From: Myxococcales bacterium
GTDB taxonomy: Bacteria; Myxococcota_A; Polyangia; Polyangiales; Polyangiaceae
NCBI GenBank assembly: GCA_903642325.1
Contig: CAHJWM010000047.1
Location: forward strand, 1-36,427
Length of the DNA stretch: 36,427 nt
Direction: 5' to 3'
The notes beneath the pieces were generated by a model. It worked only from the letters and a program-made list of their open reading frames with translations. It made no database searches and was not told where the DNA came from. Position 1 is the first letter of the stretch, and every line of letters starts with the position of its first letter. The translations under genes were made by a program, and so were the position numbers. Below are positions 7,226 through 13,986 of this stretch, piece after piece.

Positions 7226-7791
7226 TCAATAGCCGAGCCCATGCTTCTGCGCTTCGGCTGCCAGCTCGTCGGCCACCTCTCTGCGGTGAGCGGAATCGCG
7301 TTCCTTGTAGGACGCTCGTGAAGAACGGGGTCTGTGCTCCGGATACCCGGATACGCTGATCCGGCTGCTGTCGCCCTGTCCGGAGAGACGGGTAGCGATG
7401 AAGCCGGATGCTCGGACGGGCCGCACATCTCCGACTCCAACGGCGGTAGCTGGTGCGAATAGGGTTGCGCCCGTAGGTCCGCTCGCTAGGTACCGCTCTG
7501 CCTCACGCGCCAGTGCTGGGTTCGGGTGTTCGGGCACGAGGTAGGCCTGAGTGGCTACACGCAGGGTGTGCACGAAACCCCGGAAACGGTCGCTCTCCGC
7601 GCGCTCATCGGTTGTAATAAGTCCGAGGCTTCGGACGTCCAGCGCAATTGAGAAAGTGTCGATCGCAGTAAACAGGGCGTCCCAACCGAACCGTGCAGCA
7701 ACCCGGACTGAAGAAATTGCTCCAGTGTTTCAGGCGCTGCGACGGGATCTTCGCCCGCGAGCGGCTCTTCACCCTCGTCGCTCGATAACAC
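7226..7791 (-). pseudogene. scrambled gene: unknown helical protein joined to a relic antitoxin tail
   Basis: A frame from GTG 7791 reads LSSDEGEEPLAG then PETLEQFLQ and apparently continues in another frame as RFGWDALFTAIDTFSIALD, LGLITTDERAESDRF and YLVPEHPNPALAREA. The second frame has no usable start of its own, so a frameshift near 7700 is likely. The first two-thirds match no family I can name. The last 30 residues, SYKERDSAHRREV and DELAAEAQKHGLGY, look like the C-terminus of the HTH/excisionase-type antitoxin that normally precedes PIN toxins like the one that follows 3 bases later. I read it as two genes fused by deletion. Confidence 0.45.
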
Positions 7792-8026
7792 GCCGGATGG
7801 AGACGACGTTGGTCGGCACGCTTGGCTCGGCGCTCCTGGTAGACACGCTTCCAGCTCGCCCGACGAGCCGCACAAGCTCATCGAGGGCTCTGACGACGAC
7901 TTCTGCTCCCTCATGATCGCCCTCCAACATCAGGTCGCGAAGGGAATCAGTGAGCGCCGTGATCAGCTTCGTCCGCGCCGAATCGTCCACTGAAACGTCC
8001 ACCAGAGAGGAGTGCGTTTCGTCCAC
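7769..8026 (-). CDS. small protein of unknown function inside the tRNA-Leu element
   Basis: 85 residues from GTG 8026. The frame runs further back through the tRNA 3' end, but that part (GVQVPPRAP) is only the translation of tRNA-Leu sequence, so the start must be later; GTG 8026 gives VDETHSSLVDVSVDDSAR. The middle is helical and acidic (DLMLEGDHEGAEVVVRALDELVRLVG), written here as two linked helices around residues 15-50. No motif identifies it. It is the first gene inside the element next to the tRNA, the place an integrase or excisionase often occupies, but the length is too short for an integrase. Confidence 0.45.
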   Translation of the reverse strand: MDETHSSLVDVSVDDSARTKLITALTDSLRDLMLEGDHEGAEVVVRALDELVRLVGRAGSVSTRSAEPSVPTNVVSIRRVIERRG

Positions 8027-8042
8027 GACTTCCGGCGGCCAT

Positions 8043-8062
8043 TTTCGCTTTCGCTTTCGCTC
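8043..8062. repeat. short 6-base tandem repeat beside the tRNA
   Basis: TTTCGC is repeated about three times directly after the CCA end of tRNA-Leu (read on the minus strand as GCGAAA units). It lies between the tRNA and the first gene of the element. Confidence 0.6.
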
Positions 8063-8147
8063 TGGTGCACGAGGAGGGACTTGAACCCCCACGCCTTGCG
8101 GCGCCGGAACCTAAATCCGGTGCGTCTGCCAATTCCGCCACTCGTGC
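8063..8147 (-). tRNA. tRNA-Leu, anticodon UAG
   Basis: Read on the minus strand, the acceptor strand GCACGAG (8147-8141) pairs with CTCGTGC (8073-8067), discriminator A, and the CCA end is encoded (8065-8063). The anticodon stem CCGGA/TCCGG encloses the loop TTTAGGT, giving anticodon TAG, which reads the codon CUA. A long variable arm (GCGCC-GCAA-GGCGT type) and the T loop TTCAAGT confirm a class II leucine tRNA. It is the intact target of the neighbouring integrated element and appears fully functional. Confidence 0.97.
8065..8121 (-). repeat. tRNA-proximal att copy (within tRNA-Leu)
   Basis: This 57-base part of the tRNA gene, from the anticodon stem to the CCA end, is the partner of 6227-6284. 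The left limit of identity at the anticodon stem-loop is a common crossover place for tyrosine integrases. Confidence 0.85.
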
Positions 8148-8333
8148 TGCTCAGGTGGCGGAGGGATAGCGCGAGCGTGCGGATACGTCTAGCAAAAGGG
8201 CCGTCCGACGGGCGGAGCCGTCGGCATTTGTCGGATGATCGCGGCGAGCAGAGCGTGGCCAGCCCGCGCCCAGGGCCGGATGCGCCGACGACGCGCGTCG
8301 CGCGGCGTCGCGCGGGGGTGTACATTGGCATGC
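8148..8333. other. divergent spacer between tRNA-Leu and the histone-fold gene
   Basis: 186 bases that must hold the tRNA promoter (minus) and the promoter of the histone-fold gene (plus). I see no box pair good enough to mark and no other gene. Confidence 0.4.
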
Positions 8334-8849
8334 GTGAGCGAGGCCGAGTTTTTTCGACAATGCACGACGTGCAAGAAGCCGATCGCTCATGGCGCGAGCT
8401 ACTTCAAATGCAGTGTGTCGACGTGTAATCGCCCCAAGCTCGCCCAATTCTTTTGTTCCCTGGCCTGTTGGGATGCGCATCTACCAGAGGCACGCCACCG
8501 CGATGCCTGGGCGGAGCCGGTGAAGGCGCCGACGCGTGAGGCGGTGGAGCGCGAGCAACGGGCCGAGCAAGAACGCGGGGCAGAAGCCAGCGCGAGGAAA
8601 AGCAGCATGAGCGAAGAAGCAGAAAAGCGGCGCCGAGTGGTGGGCGCGCCCACCGCCGACAATTTGCCGCAGGACGTATTGATCGTCGTATCTAAACTGA
8701 AGGCCTACGTGAAAGCGCGCTCCGGTATGAATACCTCGGACGGCGTGATCGACGTCTTGTCGGAAAAGGTCCGCAAGCTGTGCGACGCGGCCGTCGAGGT
8801 CGCGCAGGCCGACGAGCGCAAAACGATCATGGACCGTGATTTCAAGTAG
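8334..8849 (+). CDS. zinc-finger protein with C-terminal histone fold
   Basis: 171 residues from GTG 8334. TTG 8325, three codons earlier with GGGGGTG 4 bases ahead of it, is a real alternative; the ATG at 8330 is out of frame. Residues 10-55 carry eight regular ligands: C10-x2-C13, C26-x4-C31, C41-x3-C45, H49 and H55, a two-zinc ZZ/MYND-like finger (QCTTCKKPIAHG, CSVSTCNR, FFCSLACWDAH). A charged linker (about 60-107) leads to residues 108-171, DVLIVVSKLKAYVKARSG, then a long helix, then ERKTIMDRDF. That helix-loop-helix layout with a final RKT-I-x-x-RD is the histone-fold pattern. Prokaryotic histone-fold proteins with an N-terminal zinc finger have been described as a class in bacteria; I assign it there by eye. 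Likely role is DNA or protein binding in the nucleoid. Confidence 0.7.
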   Translation: MSEAEFFRQCTTCKKPIAHGASYFKCSVSTCNRPKLAQFFCSLACWDAHLPEARHRDAWAEPVKAPTREAVEREQRAEQERGAEASARKSSMSEEAEKRRRVVGAPTADNLPQDVLIVVSKLKAYVKARSGMNTSDGVIDVLSEKVRKLCDAAVEVAQADERKTIMDRDFK

Positions 8850-8964
8850 CGGCGCGGGCGTTTTCGTTGCTGGACGAGAGCTTCACCAAGCTCGTTGCGA
8901 GTGAGGGCAGCCCGGCTGGGCGCGTGGTCGGAAGTGCCACGTCCGATACGTCGCTCCGGAATCG

Positions 8965-9321
8965 TTACTTGACGTCGAGTAGCTCGACTTCGAATAGCAG
9001 CGTCGCATGCGGCGGGATCACGCCACCTGCACCGCTCGCGCCGTAGCCGAGCTCGGGCGGGATGAGCAAGGTGCGCTTGCTGCCGATTTTCATGCTGGCC
9101 ACGCCTTCATCCCAACCTTTGATGACGCGGCCCGCGCCGATCGGGAAAGTAAACGGCCGACCACGGTCGACCGAGCTATCGAATTTTTCAGCCTTTTTGC
9201 CGTCTATCCACAGCCAACCCGTGTAATGCATGACGCAGGTTTGGCCCTTCGCGGGAGAGGCGCCGGTGCCAAGGTGGGTGTCTTCGTAAGCGAGGCCGCT
9301 TGCCGTCGTGGTCATTGCCAT
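8965..9321 (-). CDS. FKBP-type peptidyl-prolyl cis-trans isomerase
   Basis: 118 residues from ATG 9321 (another ATG at 9315 also fits; the frame could start as far up as 9393 but FKBPs of this type begin with the TTTASGLAYED segment). Family marks in order: VMHYTGWLWIDGKKAEKFDS, RGRPFTFPIGAGRVIKGWDE, GVASMKIGSKRTLLIPPE, LGYGASGAGGVIPPHATLLF, the complete FKBP active-site set of aromatic residues and the central Trp. No signal peptide is present from this start, so it should act in the cytoplasm, speeding proline isomerisation in folding proteins. It faces the histone-fold gene tail to tail, 115 bases apart. Confidence 0.92.
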   Translation of the reverse strand: MAMTTTASGLAYEDTHLGTGASPAKGQTCVMHYTGWLWIDGKKAEKFDSSVDRGRPFTFPIGAGRVIKGWDEGVASMKIGSKRTLLIPPELGYGASGAGGVIPPHATLLFEVELLDVK

Positions 9322-9464
9322 CCAGCGAGTAAAGCCCATTTCGCCGTTGCTCGAAAGTTGGCTGTGCAGCGCGCGAGCCGCTGTGATCGTCAAGCGAGAT
9401 GCGTGGCGTTATGGGACAAGCGGGCTGAAGGATTGACCGAGCTCGCTCGGGAACCTACCCTTCG

Positions 9465-10475
9465 ATGGTGCAGACACTCTTGCCACTGGGTTGCGTGCTG
9501 GCTGGCTTCCTGACCCTGAGCGCGTGCAGTAGCTCGAGCGACGAAGACGCGGCGGCAGGCGTCGGTGCCGCCGGTGCCGCCGGTGCCGAGGGCGGCAGCG
9601 CCGGGGAAGCCGGCGCGGGAGGCAGCGGCGAGAGCGGGCGCGGCGGCGAAGCGAACCTCGCGGAAGTTGCACAGTGGCCCATGCCCAATGCGCCGCATGC
9701 GGGCCTACCCAACACCGAAAAATACGACACCTCCACCCCCGGTGTGGTGCACGATCTCGTTACTGGGCTTGATTGGCTTCAAAATCCGGGCAGCACCCTG
9801 TACTCGCGCGCTGACGCCGTCAGCTACTGCGACGCGCTGTCTCTGGCCGGTAAGGACGACTGGCGTGTGCCCACGTTCATCGAGCTCGTTTCGTTGTTCG
9901 ACGCCGTGCCCAATGATGCCGACCCGCCGCTCTATCTAGCGTCCGTGTTCGAAGCGCGTGACCGCTACTGGTGCAGCACGCCGCCCGTGACCACGAGCAC
10001 GGAACTCGGGCGCATGCTCGCCTTCACGGCAGACACCTGTGGCGCGAAGTCATGCAGCATCGGCGTGTCGGGCGAAAAAGGCGATGCCATCGCGGGCGCC
10101 TTCTGCGTCAGAGGTAGCGCCGCCGCCGCCACCTCGGAGCGCTTCGACATCGAGAGCGATCGGGTCAGCGACACGCTCACCGGCCTCGCCTGGATCACCC
10201 TCCCCTCTGCGATTCAGACGGGGACCCACGCTGAAGCGGTCAGTCGGTGTTCGGCGCTCGGCGATGGCGCACGCCTGCCGAGCGTCAACGAATTGCTCAC
10301 GATTTTCGTACCGCTCCTGGATATGGGCGCTTTTCCGGACTGGCCCAACAGCTTGTTCGGCTGGTCGTCCTCAGCCGCCCCGGCAAAGCCCGGCTCATTT
10401 TGGGCCGCCGCCAGTGGCGGCGCGACCGAGGCCGCCGCCGCCAGCGCCATCAATCGCATCGAGTGCGTGCGCTGA
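9465..10475 (+). CDS. lipoprotein with two DUF1566 (Lcl C-terminal) domains
   Basis: 336 residues, ATG 9465. Signal peptide with lipobox LTLSAC, so Cys21 should be lipidated. Next comes a Gly/Ala/Ser/Glu linker (about 25-65) built from short repeats, common in myxobacterial lipoproteins. Two DUF1566 units follow: residues about 95-215 (VHDLVTGLDWLQNP, CDALSLAGKDDWRVPTFIEL, CSTPP) and about 225-336 (VSDTLTGLAWIT, CSALGDGARLPSVNELL, GWSSSA). Paired cysteines recur in each unit and suggest disulfides in an exported protein. DUF1566 is widespread on surfaces and is related to collagen-like and fimbrial partner domains; no precise function is known. Tail to tail with the pseudouridine synthase gene. 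Confidence 0.85.
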   Translation: MVQTLLPLGCVLAGFLTLSACSSSSDEDAAAGVGAAGAAGAEGGSAGEAGAGGSGESGRGGEANLAEVAQWPMPNAPHAGLPNTEKYDTSTPGVVHDLVTGLDWLQNPGSTLYSRADAVSYCDALSLAGKDDWRVPTFIELVSLFDAVPNDADPPLYLASVFEARDRYWCSTPPVTTSTELGRMLAFTADTCGAKSCSIGVSGEKGDAIAGAFCVRGSAAAATSERFDIESDRVSDTLTGLAWITLPSAIQTGTHAEAVSRCSALGDGARLPSVNELLTIFVPLLDMGAFPDWPNSLFGWSSSAAPAKPGSFWAAASGGATEAAAASAINRIECVR

Positions 10476-10511
10476 GCACGATTTCTAAAGCGGCCCCGCC
10501 CCCACCGAACG

Positions 10512-11432
10512 TCAACGGCTCCGTAAGCGCGACAGCACTTCTAGAAAATCGCTCGGCAACGGCTGCTCGAAGTCGAGCTCCTGGCTCGTGGTCGGGTGCC
10601 GAAAACCAAGTTGCCATGCGTGCAGCATCAAACGCGGAGCCGCTATCGTCGGGTGAGGGTTTTTTTTCGCATAGACGCGCTCACCCACCAATGGATGCCC
10701 AGCCTCCGATAAATGTATGCGGATCTGGTGGGTCCGTCCCGTCTCCAAGCGGCACTCGATGAGCGTCGCTCCATTCAAGGCCTCACGAAAAAACACGTGG
10801 GTGGTCGATTCGCGACCGAGCGCAGGATTGCTCGTCGAGCCGCGCCGACCGTCCCCGCGGTCCTGGATCAGGCGCGAAGATATCGTGCGGTCACGGACAC
10901 TGCCGTGCACGATGGCCCGATAGCGGCGGCGCACCGAGTGCGCGCGGAACTGATTTTTTAGGTCGAGCTTCGCGGCGAGGGAGCGTGCAAACAGCACCAA
11001 ACCCGATGTCTCCTTATCGATCCGATGCACGATGCCGAGCGGTGCCTCCTTCCGGCCGAGCTCCGCGCGCACCAGCTCTTCGAGCGTGCCCGTCTCGTTC
11101 TCGTCATAAGGCACGGTGCTGATGCCCGCAGGCTTTTGCACGACGAGCACGTGAGCGTCCACGTGTACGATGGCGCCCGTGGGCAAGCGAGGCCCTTCCT
11201 GCTTTCGTGCCGCCGCCATGCGCAAATCGATCCGTGCGCCGCCCGGCACGCGCAACGCCGTCTCGCGCGCCACACTTCCGTTTACCGACACCTTGCCCGT
11301 CTCGATCAGCCGGCGTACCTCCGCCCAGCTCGCACCCTCGTGCTGCTCGCGCAGCAAGCGATCGAGCGGTAGCGCGCCGCGACCCAGGGCCGCCGCAAAA
11401 GAAAGATCCTTGAAGACGAAGCGCGGCTCCAT
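10512..11432 (-). CDS. RluA-family pseudouridine synthase
   Basis: 306 residues from ATG 11432, chosen because GGGGTGG lies about 5 bases upstream; GTG 11480 would overlap the preceding gene. An S4-like RNA-binding domain comes first (LPLDRLLREQ, RRLIETGKVSVNG). The catalytic segment APLGIVHRIDKETSGLVLFA holds the essential aspartate of the HRLD-type motif, followed by RRRYRAIVHG, GRTHQIRIHL and GHPLVGERVY, all family hallmarks. It converts chosen uridines in rRNA or tRNA to pseudouridine; which positions cannot be read here, since RluA, RluC and RluD share this core. It follows the secreted hydrolase-like gene on the same strand. Confidence 0.9.
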   Translation of the reverse strand: MEPRFVFKDLSFAAALGRGALPLDRLLREQHEGASWAEVRRLIETGKVSVNGSVARETALRVPGGARIDLRMAAARKQEGPRLPTGAIVHVDAHVLVVQKPAGISTVPYDENETGTLEELVRAELGRKEAPLGIVHRIDKETSGLVLFARSLAAKLDLKNQFRAHSVRRRYRAIVHGSVRDRTISSRLIQDRGDGRRGSTSNPALGRESTTHVFFREALNGATLIECRLETGRTHQIRIHLSEAGHPLVGERVYAKKNPHPTIAAPRLMLHAWQLGFRHPTTSQELDFEQPLPSDFLEVLSRLRSR

Positions 11433-11463
11433 CAACGCCACCCCGAGCGGCCGAGGGTCGCGC

Positions 11464-12480
11464 TCAATCGCCGCGCCCACGAGGGGAGCTCCAACGCGGC
11501 CTCACGTGCACTTTGAGCACGTCTCGGTACTCGCCGATCTGCGCGCAGTGATCCATCTTGTCGTTGCCGGAGAAGCCGCGCACGTAGAAATTGCCCTTGG
11601 AATAGCGAGAAATCATGTCCATACCGAGCGGGCCTACGCCGTGCGCCTCATGCGAAACGCCGCCGCACTCGTGCACCAAATAATCTGCCGTCTCGGTCGT
11701 CGAAGCGTAGCCGGGCGGGATGATCGACGAGTGACTCACGAACATCAGCGTCTCGCCGGCCGCCGCGCGCTTGGCGAACTCCGTAAACATCGAGATCTGC
11801 GCGCCGTTGATGGCGGGGCCCACGTACCCGCAGTGCAAGCCGTCGAGCAGAATCACCGTGTCGACGTGACGCTTGGCATAGTCCCGGGCCAAAATCCATT
11901 GCACCGCGCCGTAGCCCGCGCTCCATGCGCTCAAGCCAATATGCCGCGCATGCGCCGCCTTCCGGCCGGCTTTCTTGGCAACCGCTCGCTCGACGCTCTC
12001 GATCAAACGCGGGAACACGTCGGGGGCTTGGAATGCATCCTCGTACGCGCCGGAGCCGATACCCAGATCGATGCCGACCAACACCGCCCCGTCCATCACC
12101 GTCACCCACTCCTTGCGCACGGCCTCGTGACCATGAAAATGGATCATGACGTCGAAATCACCCCTGGAAGTGATACCGCCGTGCTTGGGCATGATGAATT
12201 GGCCCATCCCAATGCCGCCCTGCCACTTGTCGTACACGCCGAAGCCCGGATCCGGCGTGTCGCACGGGTTGACGCCGCGCGCCGCCACTGTCTTCTGGAT
12301 CTGAGTGTCGGCGCTGGGTTTCTTCGCCACGTACGAAGCGGTGCGGGTGGGGCGGGGTGGGGGCGCTCGCGGCGCGGGCTCGGCCAAGACAGAGGGCGCG
12401 ACAGCGAGTCCAATGAGTGTACCGCGGAGCCCTCGCAGCAACGCACGCACACGGGGTGGACTGGAAATCGTAGGTCGCAC
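11464..12480 (-). CDS. secreted alpha/beta-hydrolase-like protein
   Basis: About 338 residues. The long frame opens with TTG 12489, but GAGGGCAGG sits about 10 bases before GTG 12480, which I prefer. A signal peptide is clear (LIGLAVAPSVLAEPA), followed by a Pro/Arg-rich stretch. The body shows alpha/beta-hydrolase features: FDVMIHFHGHEAVRKEW (oxyanion region), and HIGLSAWSAGYGAVQWIL, a serine in a nucleophile elbow (WSAGYG). Later come DTVILLDGLHCGY, MFVSHSSIIPPGY and GNDKMDHCAQ, where an aspartate and a histidine could complete the triad. The likely site is the periplasm or outside. Substrate unknown; esterase or depolymerase activity is possible. Relatives that I recall are unnamed hypothetical proteins of myxobacteria. 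Confidence 0.6.
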   Translation of the reverse strand: MRPTISSPPRVRALLRGLRGTLIGLAVAPSVLAEPAPRAPPPRPTRTASYVAKKPSADTQIQKTVAARGVNPCDTPDPGFGVYDKWQGGIGMGQFIMPKHGGITSRGDFDVMIHFHGHEAVRKEWVTVMDGAVLVGIDLGIGSGAYEDAFQAPDVFPRLIESVERAVAKKAGRKAAHARHIGLSAWSAGYGAVQWILARDYAKRHVDTVILLDGLHCGYVGPAINGAQISMFTEFAKRAAAGETLMFVSHSSIIPPGYASTTETADYLVHECGGVSHEAHGVGPLGMDMISRYSKGNFYVRGFSGNDKMDHCAQIGEYRDVLKVHVRPRWSSPRGRGD

Positions 12481-12849
12481 GCGACCCAAACCTGCCCTCT
12501 AAGCTAGAAAAATTCAACTTCGCCCCGCGTTCCGCCGATGCTGTTTCGCGTAGCCCCGCCTCCCCGCCGGGTGTGCCTTAAACAGAGGCTCTTTTGGCGC
12601 GGCAAAGATGCGCTAGGCAACCCCGAGCCGAGCTCGAAGGGCGCTCGCTCTCGTTGCAAACCGCTCGGGGTGCGTAGACGGCGCTCACGAGCGACCGGCT
12701 GAATGCAGCTTGTGGGCGCAGAAGTAGGTGTCGTTCCCACGTGCTTCTTACTTCATTGCAGCGCGGGCTCGGCGGCGGGGGCCCGCCGCCGAGCGGCATC
12801 TTCTTTGGGGCCAGCGCCCGCGCGCTCGACGGGACCAGGCGATGAGAGT
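12481..12849. other. 369-base intergenic region after the aguBA operon
   Basis: The region separates the end of aguA from the start of the secreted hydrolase gene, both on the minus strand. It holds a GC-rich perfect hairpin (12767-12794). The rest shows no protein-like open frame; the small open frames are low-complexity shadows. Confidence 0.5.
12767..12794 (-). terminator. GC-rich hairpin, candidate terminator of aguBA
   Basis: Thirteen-base perfect arms GCTCGGCGGCGGG and CCCGCCGCCGAGC with two bases between them, starting 56 bases after the aguA stop. No T-run follows on the minus strand, so it may act with Rho or simply stabilise the mRNA end. Confidence 0.4.
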
Positions 12850-13986
12850 CTAGCGGATTTCTTGCTGCGTGCTGCAGTGAACGGTCCCGAGACCCAGCAC
12901 GAAGTCGGTCGAGTGAATGCCCACCACGCGCCGGCCCGGAAAGAGCTCGCTCAAGATGCCAAGGGCGTTGCGGTCCATGACGTCGTTGAAGGTCGGCACG
13001 AGCACGGCGGCGTTGCCGATGTAGAAATTTGCGTAGCTCGCTGGCAAACGTTGGCCATCGAACACGAGCGGCGTGGGCATGGGCAAGCGGATGACCTCCA
13101 GCTTGCGACCGCGAGCATCGCGCGCGCCTCTCAGCCGTTGAGCGGCGTCGCGCAAGACACCATAGTTCGGATCGGCGCGGTTCTTTTCTTCGGCGAGCAC
13201 GACCACGCCGGGCGCTACGAAGCGCGCAAAGTCGTCGATGTGGCCAGCGGTATCGTCGCCGGAGATGCCGCGCTCGAGCCACAACACGCGCTCGGCTCCC
13301 AAGTGGTCGAGGAGCACGTCTTCCATGCCGGCTTTGCCGAGCGCGCGGTTCCGCGCTTGCCTGCCGTCCAGCAAGCACTCTTCGGTGCACAGTAAAGAGC
13401 CTTCGCCGTCCACGTCGATGGCGCCGCCCTCCAGCACGACGCGCGCGCGCTTCCGGCCCATTCGAGCTTCCGGGAGCGCCAGCGGCGAGCCCAAGTGCAG
13501 GGCCACCGCGAGCCCGGCCTGCTCGTCCTGAGCGTGGTTCGGATAGCGCGCCCAGCCGTTGAACTTCCACTTCACGAGCGCGCGCTCGCGCTTCGCCCCG
13601 CGCCCTTTGACCACCCCCAGCGGTAGGAAGTCGCGCGTCCACGAGCGGTCCGTGGTGAGATGCAAGAAGTCCACCTGTTTCAGATCGACGCCGGACCGCG
13701 CGAGCACGCTCTTGGCGCTCTTCTCTTGCCCCTTCCCCGACGCAATCACGCGGATGCGTTCGCCTTGCTGCAGATTCTTCGCGATCTCGGCGAAGACCCA
13801 GGAGATCGCCTCGAACTTGCCCGGCCAATCGCTGGGCTCGTGCGGCCACGCGAGCCAGGTGGCCGCGTGGGGCTCCCACTCGGCCGGCATGCGAAAGCCG
13901 AGCGTGTGCGGCGTCGCCAGCGTAGGCGACGCCGCCAGCGTGCGCTCGGCCGGTGCTGCGCGCGCGAGCCGTGCGCGTGCTGTCAT
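12850..13986 (-). CDS. aguA: agmatine deiminase (PAD-family)
   Basis: 378 residues from ATG 13986, which overlaps the aguB stop as ATGA; the internal ATG 13890 is an alternative. It hydrolyses agmatine to N-carbamoylputrescine and ammonia. Family features: MPAEWEPHAATWLAWPHEPS; substrate-binding region DRSWTRDFLPLG with D119; VVLEGGAIDVDGEGSLL with E186; GDDTAGHIDDFARF with H249; and C371 in GLGTVHCSTQQ near the end, the catalytic cysteine. The RDFLPLG segment differs from the RD-x-GP form of classical AguA, so a different arginine-like substrate is not excluded, but the neighbour aguB supports the agmatine route. Confidence 0.85.
   Translation of the reverse strand: MTARARLARAAPAERTLAASPTLATPHTLGFRMPAEWEPHAATWLAWPHEPSDWPGKFEAISWVFAEIAKNLQQGERIRVIASGKGQEKSAKSVLARSGVDLKQVDFLHLTTDRSWTRDFLPLGVVKGRGAKRERALVKWKFNGWARYPNHAQDEQAGLAVALHLGSPLALPEARMGRKRARVVLEGGAIDVDGEGSLLCTEECLLDGRQARNRALGKAGMEDVLLDHLGAERVLWLERGISGDDTAGHIDDFARFVAPGVVVLAEEKNRADPNYGVLRDAAQRLRGARDARGRKLEVIRLPMPTPLVFDGQRLPASYANFYIGNAAVLVPTFNDVMDRNALGILSELFPGRRVVGIHSTDFVLGLGTVHCSTQQEIR

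Larger units (their letters stand above)
6227..8121. mobile_element. small decayed integrative element in tRNA-Leu(UAG)
   Basis: The element is defined by a direct repeat. The intact tRNA-Leu gene lies at 8063-8147 (minus), and positions 6227-6284 repeat its 3' part with a single extra C. The arrangement (complete tRNA at one end, 3' fragment at the far end, spacing about 1.8 kb, same orientation) is what tyrosine integrases leave when they insert into the 3' half of a tRNA gene. The interior holds a broken PIN toxin gene, a scrambled gene with an antitoxin-like tail, one small ORF and repeats. No integrase gene is visible, so it is a remnant or was mobilised in trans. Confidence 0.7.

Noticed and set aside
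7769-8092. A longer form of the small element gene starting within the tRNA
   Set aside because: The first residues (GVQVPPRAP) are the translation of tRNA-Leu sequence, a common annotation artefact.
8878-8893. Terminator between the histone-fold and FKBP genes
   Set aside because: GAGCTT and AAGCTC can pair around four bases, but the stem is only six pairs and no T-run follows, so the evidence is too thin.
11170-12507. A 445-codon plus-strand open frame opposite the pseudouridine synthase and hydrolase genes
   Set aside because: It is antisense to two well supported genes, rich in R, A and H, without any family pattern. High-GC coding regions give long open antisense frames.
12578-13879. 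A 433-codon minus-strand frame over the agmatine deiminase gene
   Set aside because: It is a shifted-frame shadow of aguA, extremely Arg-rich and with no domain.
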